Shown here: piece after piece, positions 26,225-39,802 of the stretch
How the letters are laid out: each line of letters starts with the position of its first letter
Position numbering within the stretch: position 1 is the first letter of the stretch
Notes under the pieces: model-generated
Seen by the model: the letters and a program-made list of their open reading frames with translations, nothing else
Databases searched by the model: none
What the model was told of the DNA's origin: nothing
NCBI GenBank assembly: GCA_019155185.1
Contig: CM032794.1
Location: 12,998,721-13,062,720 of the forward strand
Reading direction: 5' to 3'
DNA length: 64,000 nucleotides
Source: Beaufortia kweichowensis
Taxonomy: Eukaryota; Chordata; Actinopteri; Cypriniformes; Gastromyzontidae
Made by a program: the position numbers and the translations under genes

Positions 26225-27446
26225 GTATGCATGTATGTCTTTTATTGTTATTTAGAAAAAAATGTCACAATCCCACCAATACAATACAAGTAACACTCCT
26301 CATACAACATTTTTATAAAATGGCATTAAGACTTGACGATATAGCATCTTTATATACAGGCCCAACAGATGTCTACTGATCATCCTGAGCTGTTTAAATA
26401 GCAACATTGTCTATTGTTAACAAAATATATGAAACTATCTTATACAGTAGCAAATATATTTGATACAAAGACATAATTTACATATGCTCATGAAAGAGGC
26501 TTGTCATTAGCTACATAATTTTGCATTGTTACTGCAGTTGTACAAATTGGCTAGTTTTCCTTAAATAACATTTCAAATCTTTTAAAGAACAAATACTGGG
26601 CTGATGTGTATGCCAGTCGGTACAAAGGTTTTATACTGCGTTAAATGAAAAAACTCTCAAGAGCAATTCATTTTGTTTTGGGAATCAGCTAATAAACAAC
26701 TTCAAGTGCCAAAACAAATGTCTTTTTTGCAGGACTCGATATACCATCAGTCTCATAATTGCATTTACAATGGAAATGTTTTCTGACATTGTTCATTAAA
26801 ATTAAAAGTGCAGGGCAAAGGGAATAAAAGGTGGAAATTAAATGAAGCTAAAACAATGTACTGTATATAAGATAAATATACAGCATTTCACTGAATTCAA
26901 ACTTATAAAATAGAGACTAATGTATGTTAATAATATTACCTTAAAGGATAGATACAATTAACAATTATTGCAAGACATAATTAGTTTAAATCTCAAGTTC
27001 AAAATCAGATGGATGATATGAGCAATACAAACACAAATGGTTCACAATAAACTTTTTGTATTTGCTCTATACTTCGGCCAGTTATTCACATTTGGCTAAA
27101 CGTTTTATTCTAAACAGTCACTGATGGTAAGATTATTATATCAAAAACTGTCCCTTATACTGTATCTAAGACCAAGTAGCAGGTCAAAGGATATGAAATT
27201 AATGCATTTTCTAGGCACGTGCAAATAATAATAGAAGCATCCAAAAGCCCTATAATCTACAAGAAAAATGATCTAATTGCTGAAACTGAAATGCCCCAAC
27301 AGCAAAAAATCCTTCTAGAATTCAAAGCTTTCTGAGGTGAGTTGTTAAAGTTGCCTTGAAGTAACAGTAACCCAAAACCAAAGAAGAAATCAACCTAACT
27401 TGCTATGAGTTAATGTCACTGTAGTGTTGTGCGGGAGGAGTAGTGT
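26225..27446 (-). other. bbox1: bbox1 3' untranslated region
   Basis: Noncoding AT-rich sequence between the bbox1 stop and the proposed polyA signal. I see no further exon in it. The end is inferred from the hexamer only. Confidence 0.5.
26241..26246 (-). terminator. bbox1: polyadenylation signal AATAAA of bbox1
   Basis: Seen as TTTATT on the plus strand, about 1.2 kb beyond the bbox1 stop. It lies only about 240 bp from the madd polyA signal, so the two genes are tail to tail with a very short gap. Confidence 0.5.
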
Positions 27447-30400
27447 TTAAACATCTCCACGGACACTCTTCCTAAGAATCCTGAGACGGGACATGACCTC
27501 ATCCCAGTCCAGATACGCTCCTTCTAGATGTCTTGTGTTCTGAACTGAATGTGACATGTAGCTTTTTCGGCCATGCAACAGACGCCAGTTATCAAAGGTC
27601 ACCAAGTCACCTGTGCACATTTGTTACAAAAAACAAAATACATTCAGATGCTTTTCTTGTCATATTTGTTAAAAGTTTAGATAGTGCAGCCCATTTTTTC
27701 ATTAGAAACAGCAACAAAAAAGAAAATCTGTATTCTGTGTGCATAACACTGTATTTTAGGAGAATGATGATCCAACTGTGAGACGGTTTCTGATCCTACT
27801 GACCTGGTTCCATTTTGTATGTAAACACATTCTCAGGTCTGCTGAGCAGATCCACAAAAGCCTTTAGAGAAGAGTAGAACGGTTGAACCTGATGCAGAGG
27901 CAGATCCAACACAGAGTCTCTTGTGGCGTTGTTATAGTTGACCCTCACAACACGGCCTTCAGTGTCCACACTATACATTAAGTCAAATGTGGATTAAAAA
28001 CTATAATGATAAACATCATTATGACAAACATCAAATGCACTCCTATGAATCTGTTTCCCAAATGACCAACAGATGGTGCCATTTAGTGCATTATTCCATG
28101 TTATCCATACCAATAAATATAAAGTTAAATTAACTATGAACAAATACAGTAAGCATAATTATGTGTGAGTTATGCTACATCTTACTCTATAATGTGGTTT
28201 TTGGACTGCACGCTAAAGTCGCAGTAATCTGCACCGCTGTCTGTGAAATCCACCCTGAGAGACGAGAGGATGTTAAATGCTTCGGGATCCTCCGTCCTGA
28301 GCCGCTCCGCCATATGAAAGCCATCAACCACTTCACTCTCACCACCCTGTTTGGCCTGACGGATGCAATGTAGAAACTGCACCTATGTACGCACAGTGTT
28401 ACATTAGTCACACACATAAAACTACAACAATACAATCTGGCATTACAGACCTCTATCCATATGCTTTATTATAAGCAATCTGAAAAAGAACAGGTCTGTT
28501 GTGTCAACGTGTGTCTTCATGTATAAAATAAAACCAGCTTCATATGGAGGATACATAATGTCTAAAATATTTTTCAAAAGTGTGGTAATTATAATTAGTG
28601 TAATTAAAAACAGAAATGATGTACTCTGTAAAGTACGTACAGGTTTGGTTATACAATTCTCAAATGTCTCACCAACACTATTTAAATGTTCATAAATCAT
28701 GTTTTACTTTAAATCTAATAACGTCAACACATTTCTGTGTGGGTTTGAATTAGCGGTGGGTTTTAGCATAGTATACACTTATTATGAAAACCACTGTGTC
28801 TACGCTGACCAATATAACTTTAAAGTTTGTTTGTGTGAACTCACCCCAGGTGGATGGTGTAGAGCAGGGTAGTCTGTGTGCAAGCTCAGTTTGCCAGACG
28901 TATATGCAACATTGTTAGCCATAGGCTTGTCCTGCACTTGCCACGTGTGTCTGTGAAAGCACAGAGAGAGAGAGATTGACAGATCAGAACAGGTGAATGT
29001 GGGCTTGTAAAGTTTTACAGCATCTCTCCATGTATTTATTGTAGGAAACCACAGCTGTAAAATGCTTTCTTGATTTACTATAGTCCTGAGAGTGAATTTA
29101 AGGATCTCTGCAATGACCAAAACAGATTTTTGTTATGGCAACACTGAGATCTACTTAAGATTTTTAAAATGATTTTTTTAGAAGATTATTAACTTATAAC
29201 TTAACCTGACCACACAACACAAAAATACCAAATGTGAATTTACAGTATAGAAATATGTTACAGTATATTGTATGAAGTATTCAAAATATGCTCAGATTTT
29301 TCTTTAACATCTAACTCTAACATCTAATGCAGGTTTGGTAAAGAAAACCTAGCAAAATTGTAGACATATTCCAAAGATTGCTGTGTACCAGGACTACCTT
29401 AAGGGTTTTACCTTATGTGCGAAAGAAAAAATGAAAGAGATTTTCTCCTGTCCTTTCCGAATGAAAACAAAGGAAAGAAAAGGAGTTGTGGTTTTCAAAG
29501 AAAATAGGACATATTGTTCCTAATAAGGTCCTGCAGCCATGACTATGTTACTGAAATCAGAGCGCTTTATGTCAGACACACCACCTCCACCAGACAGTAA
29601 ACCTTAACACAATAAAGACTCTTTATGAATGAGTGAATGCTTTTCACTCCAGTTTGGGTCAGGTGAAGCAGCTCTCTGGCCAGTTTGGCCATATCTCCAC
29701 GTGTTTCAGCTGAACTCCCGAGTCCAGCACTGTTTTAAATCACAGTGCAGGTCTCAGCCGAGCCGAGGGAGAGAGTTCACATAAATGGCTTTGAGATTAC
29801 AGCCAGGAGCTTAGAGTGTGTCTGTTTGTCATCTTCATCTCCTCAATCTTTTGTCCTATGAGATTTCCACTCATTCACAGCCTTTTGCAATCTCAATCAT
29901 CTTTATTATCCTATCAGCTTTTCTTCTGTGAACAAATGTGTTCTGCATACACTTGTAAATGTGGTGTCTGTTGGAAAATAATGTACATTTAAATTGATTT
30001 TTAAAAGGTTTTGTGTTTAATAATCATCCTCCAGTGAGCCCAGAGCAATGGAGCAGGTTTCTCTTTCACGTCATTTCTTGTGTATTTTTAGTAAATACTA
30101 ATAAATACCTTTGACAAAGGAGCATTTTTCATATTGTCATCACATAATAATAGTGTAAACAGATGACTCATAGCGTGATGTTTACAATTCTTTTCCAATG
30201 GTTTGAAATGCTAATTTTACAAACTTTTTACTAAACTAATAACTAAGAGGTTTCTGGCAAAAAGAGATAGATGACATCGAGAGGTAAAGGTCAAATAACA
30301 ACCATTATTCTTCTCAAATATGTGCATGGGGATGGACAAAATAAATAAAATACCTAAAACCATATTTATAAAACAGATGGTGCTGCCACACCTTGACTTA

Positions 30401-33400
30401 AAATGCTGTCTGACATGTCCTGAACTATGTGCAGAGGCAACAGTCTTATTTCTCAAGAAAGAATTTCTCTAGTTCTTGAAGGCATGTTGGTTAAATTAAA
30501 CATTGTGCAGTGTGTACCAAAACATCCTCTCATGGTTTAATAATACTGTTTTTAGTTCCTGTATTTTGGAAAGATAAAAGAATTTTATCCATAGATGGTA
30601 AGTTCCCTGGATTTAACCCTATGTTAAAAAAAGATTCTCATTAAAAGCACACTTTGCTTATAGCTTTAAGGCAATATGCAATTATATTTAATGCATACAT
30701 GTATTTTATGAATTGACCATTAAAACATTTAGTAAATAAGGCACCTGGTTTTTTAAAATGTCTTCAGATGCTTTAGCTGTTACACAAGCTAGCAGAGCAG
30801 ACGTCAGATCTAATGACTTCCATCAGATGGTGCTCAGACGACTACTGATCTCTCAACATGTTTTCAACAGACATGGCGAGCTAAGGGAATTTATTTACTT
30901 CAAATGTAAACCTGTCCAGATGCGGGAACTTGTGTGGAAGATGATTCATCCAACCACACTAGGTTTTTCCAAGACTGATAGTTTTGCGCTCTTTCTGCTA
31001 ATTATTTATCTTTCTTTGTTAATGTTGACAAGAAAAAGGCAGCCTTGGCATAAATGTCAGTTTTGTATAGTTTTAGTTGAGTATATACAGGCTCACTGAT
31101 CATCTAAATTAGTTTGTTCATTATTTCTTGAGACAATACTTTTTGAATTACTGTCTGGCCTGTGGAGTGTTTGTCAGTCCCTGTCATTGAATGTTTAACT
31201 CTGACCACTATATCTATCATAGTGCTTTGACCACGTTTGCAATTACATCATTGTGTTTCCATACTGGCAGATTTTCAAACCTCTCCACGAGGAATTACTA
31301 ATACTATACTCCTATTACTTCCTTCTTTGTAAATATACAGAATGAGCACTACCACATTAGTCCTGTTTGTTAAAGCCTTAAGTTTAAGTTACTGTACATA
31401 ACATACCCGTAAAAGGTGAGCCGGAGATAGCCAATCCTCTGGCCCAGTCTGGCCACCTGACCCTGCTCCACTGGTGCTCCTCTCAGGTAGACGAGGCCAC
31501 TGCGTCTCAGAGCCTCCAGCCAGGCCAATGCAGCCTTATCATCATGCAAAACCTCCTCAAAGTCTAAAGTGGGGATCTTCAGACCCGAATCCCAGTATTC
31601 ACGCTCTGAAACAGAGAAAAAAGCATGCATATAAAAAACATTACAATACATTACACACTGCTAGCGTCATTAAAGGGAAGGTAAAGGGAACTTCTTCATA
31701 GTTTACATCATTTGGTCACGTTCATGTCATTCTAAACCTGTATGAACTGTGAGTAGATCAATTGTGGAACATATTTTGAAAAATGTTCCACTGACTTCCA
31801 CTCTATGGACACAAAACCCCCAAGACATTTCTCAAAATATCTTCTTTAGTGTTCCACAGAAAAAATACTCATATACACGTTCTGAACAAATTGAGGGTGG
31901 AAAAATTATGTCAGTATTATTATTTTTTTTGGTGAACTATCACTTCAAGTTTGTAAAACTGGAGAATTATAAAATGTCCATTAAAAGAATCAGGTTTAAT
32001 CTAACTTTCCTTCATAGAAATCAGTCTCTTTAACTGAGCTTTAACAGACCCAACACACTCTTGGACTAGGGTTTCAAAACAGTTATTAAAGTAAAAGGTC
32101 CAGGAGCTGATAAAAACCAAAGTCTTGAAGAAAAAACTTGGCTCATTTAGGTGAAGACAGCATTAAAGTAATGATGTCAACACTACTGACTGAAAGTGAC
32201 TTGAATAAACTAAGTGTAAAATGTGATTGTGTGTTTCATTTTACATCTTCTTTTAATTGATATGAATGAATTAAAATGAAGCACAGCAGAAATGTGTATA
32301 TGTATCCCTGGCACACGACTTAATAAAGAATCGTGTACGTGTGTGTGTGTGGACCTGGTAAACCCTACAATGTGTGGATAAATTTTTGGTCACCATGAGG
32401 AAAACAGCTTATAAATCATACAAAATGATATTTTTTGGTAAATGTAAATATGCAGAAAGGTTTGTGTGAGGGTTAGGTTTAAGTGATACTACATGCAGTC
32501 ATTATGTCTATGAAAGGTAGAAAAAAAAACATGGAAACCTGTGTGTGTGTGCGTGTTTGTGTGTCAAGACTGAGGCCAGGACACACTGGTCAGAACACTG
32601 TGTGAGGGCCAGCACTGTTTGACTAAGGAGAAACCCTGCTGGAAAAACCCTAATATCTAGTCTTACACTGACCACACTTTCCCATTTAGAAATATACATG
32701 TGAGCGTGCATGAACGAGCATTCTGCACTTATAAAATGCTGCCTGGTCCTTTATGTGGTATGTAGAGAAATATAGATGTAAACTGAGAGACAGAAGAACT
32801 GGAACAGTCTGAAACATGCTCATTGTTGTAAAACTGAAAACAGATTAGGGGTGGTGAATGAGTTAGTTAGAGAGAGATGGGCACTAGGCCCGGGGGTGAA
32901 ATGCTTTAGTTGGTCCAGGTCAGTAATGCTCAGCTTTAATTACCGTGTAATGTTCAATATTCTCAATCTCGCTGACATACTAGGATTTTCTGGCAGGCCT
33001 CGGTCTGGCCTACGAGCCAATCGGAGATTAGTATCATGTCATTATTTTATCCAGCTGGGCCTCTGAGACATAAAACGTAATGTTGTTTTTCAATGATCAT
33101 TTCGCTCTCTTAAAATGACGTATATTAACATATATAAAAGAGACACGGAAAAGAATGGTGTCAGCTTGTGTGTGCTAAAACGCTTTCCTTAACCATTATT
33201 TTTGTGAGTTGTCCAGTTATGGTAATGTGAAGTCGTACGTGGCTCCTGTAACTGGCAGACAGCTGCTTCCAGTCAAACTCTGTTTGTCCATACCAAGAGG
33301 ACACTCTGAGCACACAGAGTTCATCACGCTCAGGACAGACAGTACAGTAGCTCACATAAAGGGCACAAACCAATTATTAAGGCCTCAAATGGGTTGTTAA

Positions 33401-36400
33401 AAATATTTGCTTTACTATATTAAATTTAAATGAATTGCCTAATTACATTCGCATGTGCACAACGTACTGAACGTGAGGTTTTTCAAGTTAATTTGGAAAG
33501 ACAACTCCTTTGAGCGAGCCATTAGTTTTCCATTAAACACTTGGAAAATGTGGGTTTTATATTTAGCACTGTGACTGTTGAAGGCGATCTTAGTCTTCGC
33601 TCTGTGTTTGTGTGGTCGCTTTGTGTGTGGAAAGAATGAACTGTTTTGCATCTGCTAGTTTGTTCATGCAGCGATGTGACTGAAGTGGAGGATCATGATG
33701 TCATGGCATGCATGATGTCAGCTAGACATGTTGTAACCCGAGTGAAGCACAGTTGTGCCCCCTTGTAAACTAGATCCTACAGCCAAACTCTGAATCAGTG
33801 CACTGGGTCATAAATTGCAGTGTGAGCGATGCTATCTTGTAGGAACTTTTAATGTCTACAATAACTGCAAGTAAAGACCTTATTAAGCAATATTTTATCT
33901 ATTTTCAAACGTGTCTCTCAAAGAATACTACTTTATTTATAAACATTACATGCTGTATATAAACAGTGGTGTGTAAAACAGTTAGTTTAAGTCCTTGATT
34001 GGTCAATTTAACCATTTTAAACCATACACTGCACAAAAAAAGCTATATATGTTCTATATTCTGGATAATAGGTTTGAACTGCTTGGTGGGACATTTTTCA
34101 TATCATCATAGGACCTCAGCTTGGCTTCTGTCTCTCCATCAGTAAAAAGTAAAGTACAATCATACTGTTTAGCTGTCCAGCTGGTGCTAATTTTTCTGGA
34201 AATGGGTAATGGCACATCACTTTCTGAAACAGACCTATTATGGTGTATAAAAGCCTCTTGCAGACAGTCTTTAAACAAGGAGCAGAACCTTCACATTATG
34301 TGGTAGTTAAGGAGTGTTGTTAAACACATATAAGTCTTGTAGACACTGCAGGAGTGTGTTTTTACACCTTGGCTAGACGCTGAGACCTGATTTGTAGTCT
34401 GTAGTTAAATCTGTGGAGATTCATTTGTTGCCTTTCACAGCTTTAGAGGACTCAAGAGCCTTTTGTGCCTTTACCCAAAACAGCAGCATCATTTCCTAAA
34501 CCTCAAAAAGAAAATCACAACTTTTATAAGAAAAGTATGGTATCAGTGTGGTGCTCTGACAGGGTACAGACGAGAAAACACCACATAAAATTTGATAAAG
34601 AACATACCTCTATTAAGTGAGCTGTGTTTAAATAAAAAAATGTGCTTAATATTTAAAACATTTGTCATTTTAATATCAGAGTATTTAATGTCTTTTAGTG
34701 GAGATTCTGTTTTTTAATGCCAGAGCCTCAAAGAAATAAATTTTAGAAATCTTAGCTTATAATCTCCTAAATATATGCAGTAAGCTTGTTCTGGTACTGT
34801 TGAGTCTATTGTAACCACAGCATCTCTCAAGTTAAGAACAACAGCTCACTATTTCTCAAATTGCCTTAAATCTCTATTCCATGTGGCAGGAAGTGGAGAA
34901 AGACTTTCCACTTAAGGGGCGATTGTGGGGGGGAGTGTCTGCACACTGGCAACTGCTGTCCAGAGCACATGCTTTACAGACCAATTTAAATAATGAATTT
35001 GAAGCTATACAAAAAGCTGAGGTTTGTCTTAACAGGTAGTGTTATACAACAAAGCTTCTCTACGCTTGAATATTTCCACTCTGCCTGTTTCTGAAGGATA
35101 AAAATAATTGGTCCTTAGTAAAGGCAAATTAAATCCATAAAGGTGGAGCAGAAGCACATGTTCCAGTACATTATCTTGGCATAAACTACTTTCTATTCCT
35201 GTTGAACTGGCAACACCGGAGTGGAAACTCTTGAAAACAAGCACTGATTTACAACAAATTACAATTCACAACAAAGTCTTTTAAAGTCATTTAAACTCTA
35301 AATAGATAACTGTAAATTAGCTATCTAACAGCCTGCTTCTCTATCGCCATTATCTTTGCCTTACTCCTGCTTTTTCCTTTTAATATGTTAATGACATTAC
35401 TTCTATTGTGATTTGTCTTATATCTGTATTTTACGTATGTTCACAAATGTGAAAACAGCTGTAAAGCTGCTTTGCAACAATATAAATTGTGAAAAGCACT
35501 ATATAAATAAACTTTAATTAAATGAAATTGAAGAATGAGGTACTGTGAATATCACAGGGAATACATTTCATTCAGGAACTACCTTAGCAAACTTATAAAA
35601 AAATTAAAACCCTACTGTCCATATAGAGACCATAGAGTCCATATGTGACCCTGTCTGTGAAAACAAAGCTAAAGTCTCAAAATCAATCATTATGAGACAA
35701 TTTTGATTTCACCTATAAATTTCACTATGATTTCAATCTTTGACATGTCATTACTCAGACAATATTAAAGATATCAAGGTTATATTTTGACAGAATGTTG
35801 TTTCTCTTGTTTATTTTTGTAGATAAAGTAAATCACCAAAAATGGCTTTAGCTGGGTTCAGCAAGATCACATTATGTATTGTCCCACTTAATGACATCCC
35901 AAGCAACAGCAAAGGTGTAACAACACAAATTTTAAATACGATAGAGAATTGAATAAAGCTGCACTGACAATAACAGTTAAATGAATGAATGAATGAATGA
36001 ATGAATGATGGGCCCACCATTTAGGAAGAGTTCCTCTTGCAGAGCCTGTCTTGCCTCAGAAGAAAAACACCTTTTCTTCAGCCACTCAGGCTCAAACTCA
36101 CTACTATGCTGATCGGGCCAAGTTATTGACACCTACAATGAGTTTCAGACAAACAGTTTATTAAGATTTCAATGTGTAGCTATCCAGCATGCCCTAATGT
36201 TCCCACCACACCTCCTGACTTAACTATAGTGTAACTAGTTCACCCAAAAATGTAGGATTTCCTTTATTTTGTCAAACACAGTGAGATGTTGGTCAGGATA
36301 ACACACCTTAATGCCTTTTGCCATTAGAAAAACTGTTGGTAAAGAGAATTTAGAATAAGCATTTTGCTCAGACAAAGCTACTTCAGAAAACCTGGAATAT

Positions 36401-36893
36401 AGCCTGGAAAGTGTCAGATCCTGGCCAACATTTATTTTCATAGTATGAAAAGGAGCAGCTTCTTCATTTGCGCTCTATGAGAGAAAAAATCTTAACAGTT
36501 TGGAATAACATAAAGGCTTTGCTTATCAAAACCAACCTTATTGTCCATCAGCTGCACTTGGTCCATCCCTGTGTGCACATCCAAATCTGAGAAAAGCAAA
36601 CTGCGTGCCTGTGCCGACTGCAGCGTACAGTGAGGACACTGGCAGTTATCTCTCAACCAGGTAAAAGGATACAAACTACATGTCCCATCGTCCCAGTCAA
36701 TCTGCAGCAGCCTCTCCTGATTCAGCGCTTGGGCCTGTCTCATTCCTGGACTCCCCCCAGCGAAGGGCAGGGGGGCTGCTGCCAGGGTCTGATTCCCGAT
36801 ACGAGGCGTCCTGACCAGATGAGGCCGACTACTTGCCCCTTTCAGTGCCTGGACAGCACCTCTGGACACCAAGCGGGTAAGATAGGATAACAT
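27447..36893 (-). CDS. bbox1: gamma-butyrobetaine dioxygenase (carnitine synthesis), with long N-terminal extension
   Basis: BBOX1 is a Fe(II)/2-oxoglutarate oxygenase that hydroxylates gamma-butyrobetaine to L-carnitine. Seven coding exons in transcript order: 36893-36537, 36132-36018, 31605-31407, 28950-28845, 28382-28186, 27970-27804, 27610-27447. They make 434 residues, against 387 in human. Phases agree at every junction. N-terminal zinc ligands are C84, C86, C89 (in RDNCQCPHC) and H128 (WPDQH). The iron site is H248-x-D250 (SLHTDYPALHHPPG) and H393 (NWRLLHGRKSY). All sit exactly 46 positions beyond the human residues. DFTDSGADYCDFSVQSK and GRVVRVNYNNATRDS identify BBOX1 rather than its paralogue TMLHE. 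The extra length is N-terminal: residues 1-50 have no Asp or Glu, five Arg and one Lys, resembling a mitochondrial presequence. Met51 matches the human start region. Confidence 0.95.
28951..31406 (-). other. bbox1 intron 3, no other gene seen
   Basis: About 2.5 kb between the exon ending LRLTFYG and the exon starting HTWQVQD. No recognisable coding sequence; the 113-codon open frame at 30758-31099 (plus) resembles no known protein. Confidence 0.6.
31670..31957. repeat. Second copy of the same MITE family, in bbox1 intron 2
   Basis: Starts near TTAAAGGGA, passes AAACCTGTATGAAC, has the middle TTTCTCAAAATATCTTC and GTGTTCCACAGA, and ends with TTTTTGGTGAACTATCACTT. Ends and internal order match the element at 2380-2585, more completely at the right end. 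Fragments of the TTCACCC end also occur near 36237 and 62835. Confidence 0.65.
35643..35825. repeat. Related MITE end in bbox1 intron 2
   Basis: Begins ATGTGACCCTGTCTGTGAAA, sharing its terminal sequence with the element at 63591. The opposite end is not clear, so this may be truncated. Confidence 0.45.
35980..36010. repeat. (AATG)n microsatellite
   Basis: Seven TGAA units lying less than 10 bp inside the intron from the bbox1 exon 2 donor. Confidence 0.85.
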
Positions 36894-39344
36894 CCTGATT
36901 TATTGTATCAACACGTTGTGGCAATGAGAAGCTGCTGGAAATCTGAGGACACATAAAAAGCATAAATTGTTGTGTTTAGAAGTTAATTTTAACAGACACT
37001 CAGTAAATAAATGAATCACCACAATGGAATCCACTACAGCATAATGTGAAAATTGTTTAAAGTAGGATTATGTAACGAAAGGAAACAGCACACTGCTATC
37101 ACGCAACTGATGTAAACCACACATTTTGTTTTGTGAGTTTTGTTTTCTGAATGAATAAATATTTACTTGACTTACTGAATACCTGTGATGCTTGTGATGA
37201 AAGTGTTTTGATGGTTTATTTCTTGCTATATAGACACTAAACCATGTTCAGATAGATTGGCTGCGCATTCGATGTGGAATAAATTGCTTGACTATATTTC
37301 CCTTTGGGGTTTCGTGTATTGATTCATGCAAAACTTTTGTTTGTTGTGTTCAATTATTTGTCCCCTGCAGAAATCAAACAAAACTAAATTTGTGGTACAG
37401 CAAGTCTAAGTTAGCCCTTGATGAATGATTAGTAACAGCCATGGGGTGTAAAATAGATGACATCCAGAGCTGAATGACTGTTGAGGTAAATAAATTTGAC
37501 AATGGTACAATACAAACATTATAACATCAAAGTAACCAAGATAAAAGAGAGCTAATCTGGGTCTTTTTGACTGAAGGACTTTGGCACTGCCACACTACAC
37601 AAACCATGACTAAAACACATCTGAACTCTGCTCTTAAACGCTCAACTCAAAGGAAGGATTTGACTTTCCAAGACCATGTAAACCATTCCACAGAAATACG
37701 CAAGGCCACAGTACCTTGTGTAATTCTATTGTAGCATAAACAATATCACATGAACAGAACTGTGCTGCCTGTATCCAAATACACAGCAGAAAACTACTGA
37801 TACAAGAGTCAGTATTCACTCTTCAAAGTGTGTTTTATTCTGATGATGCAGTCATCTTTTTTATACACATACATAGATACAGAGATACTGTGATAATGTA
37901 GCAGTTTTTTCATCTGCTTAAGCTGGCAACTTTAACAAGAACCCTCTGCAATTTAGTATGTGCCCGTACTAGTATCTTCACAAAGGTATGCATTTTTCCA
38001 TTACCTGCAAATAACTTGTGTGTTTAACATAGGAAAAGCATGTGGATTAGGACACAGCTGGATGTAACAGTGCACAAAGACACACCTGAAAATCTTATTT
38101 CTCTCGATCTAACAAACTAATCCAATGCTGCACTGAATTCAATATATATATATATCGATATCCAATTAAATGTCTGATCATTCACCAAAGCACTCTTTTT
38201 GACATAAAGCATGTTTTGATAATAATAAACTAGACTTAAATGTAAAAACAGTACACATTATCTGTAAATACTGTAACTGTACCTAAATCCAACAATAAAA
38301 TCAGTTGCTTATGTTTTCGGTTTAGGATATTGGTTACATTTCAGCTGGACCACTGTGATTTAACCAGATAATATACAAAGCTTGTGCATTAACATTGCTT
38401 TAATGAGAACATCTCATCTATCTCTTGTTAGTATCCAAAGCCAAGAGACTGTACATTTCAAATGTAACTACTGAAACAGAAAATATTAAAAAAATTTAAA
38501 AATGTTTTAAAAACACAAGGGCAAGTAAATGCTGAATTTTTTTTTTTTATCATGCTGAACAATTATTCAGATTTTTTATTTTGATTGTTTAACTTACAAT
38601 TATTGCTACAGTATTATTTGGTTAGACATTCCCATCTTTCAGGGAATGAAACTTAAACCCATGCTAATTTTAGTAGCCTAATGTTTCTCTATAAATAAGA
38701 CAGTCCCAAGGTAAACTAGCTGTGCTTGGTATTCATGTCTCGGTTTCTCTTGTATAGTTCAAACAGTATCTTTGTGTACTAAACAGAGCTGTGCTAGTTA
38801 TGTAATGCGCGCACCTTAACTCATGTGACTCGCGTATCTCAGCGATCGCAGAAGTAGGTGAAAGGTCACCACCCTTACAAACAAACCGCCACCAACACAG
38901 CAACACGTACATCAAGGTACATACACATACACACACACTGTAGTTACCATGTGATTGAAATTAAATCAACCTAAAAGTATGATAGCTGTTACGATCTTTA
39001 TCTAGTATTTAAATATTTATCTCCCTTTGTTGCTTCCGGGTAGTTCAGTTATCATCCTTCTCTCATTGCGTGCTTAGATAAAACATCATAAGTCTGGCGA
39101 AATGAGTTCCCCTAATTTAAATAACCCGAACACAATTCAGTCACAAAATATAAAACGTGCAGTTAGGATTACGGATACGATGTGTATAAGAAGCACAACA
39201 GCTAAACTGCACAAGTGTAAGCAAGCAATGTTTCATTCATAACCCCAACACATCCGTACTACAGCGCTTTTATTTTAAAGGTCCTGTTCTTTTTCATTTA
39301 AATTATGACGAATATTTAAAATAATAATGTTAAATTGCACTTAC
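36894..39344 (-). other. bbox1 5' intron, no other gene seen
   Basis: AT-rich sequence between the proposed first exon and the coding start. It holds a short TA run near 38145-38155 and scattered poly-T. I see no coding exon on either strand. Confidence 0.5.
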
Positions 39345-39362
39345 TGTGACGATGGGGGTAAA
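39345..39362 (-). other. bbox1: Probable bbox1 first (noncoding) exon with splice donor
   Basis: On the minus strand a TATA-like box is followed about 30 bp later by a short stretch ending in CACA|GTAAGTGC, a near-consensus donor. It would splice to an acceptor just before the coding exon, at about 36895 or 36940. The 5' end is estimated from the TATA spacing; there is no transcript support. Confidence 0.4.
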
Positions 39363-39383
39363 TAAAGCCTCGGTTATTGGAGT

Positions 39384-39392
39384 CTTATATAG
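39384..39392 (-). promoter_or_regulatory. bbox1: TATA box of bbox1 promoter
   Basis: The minus strand reads CTATATAAG, upstream of a good splice donor and in the right direction for bbox1. It is the only convincing TATA-type element I see near the 5' end of this gene. Confidence 0.45.
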
Positions 39393-39745
39393 AGCTGAGG
39401 AAGCGTGAGAACTGACGGCAGTGGAAGTGGGTGAAAGGTTATTATAGCGTCTGCTGCTGCTGCTGCTACACGCACATAACGCACTGTAATTTTCACGATG
39501 AGCTGTACTGTGACTGGCACTTAATCAAAATTACGTGCAGCTTTCCTCGATGTATTGATTTTTGTTCCTTGCAGTTTATTGCAGCTGTTATTAGTGTTAC
39601 AAAGTGTGATAAAAACACTCTATACTGTTACTTTGTGTTGGCATACTGATAAAAGTTACTTTGTAATTAGCACAAAATGTAATTGATTACCCTTTGCTTA
39701 AGTCATGTACATATAAGCACCAATATATCCACACATACATTACAC

Positions 39746-39750
<5 letters not shown>

Positions 39751-39800
<50 letters not shown>

Positions 39801-39802
39801 CT
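39751..39802. repeat. (CT)n microsatellite
   Basis: Pure CT for about 46 bases, then a single CG interruption. Lies between the bbox1 promoter and fibin. Confidence 0.9.

Larger units (their letters stand above)
31606..36017 (-). other. bbox1 intron 2 with repeat insertions
   Basis: About 4.4 kb. It contains a degraded inverted-repeat MITE (31670-31957), a second repeat end at 35643, a GT-rich run near 32335-32352 and an AATG microsatellite beside the exon 2 donor. No gene recognised. Confidence 0.6.

Noticed and set aside
30758..31099. 113-codon open frame inside bbox1 intron 3
   Set aside because: No resemblance to known proteins; AT-rich intronic sequence; likely chance.
36237..36440. 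68-codon minus-strand frame beside bbox1 exon 2
   Set aside because: It lies in the intron between two in-phase exons and begins in a TTCACCC-type MITE fragment.
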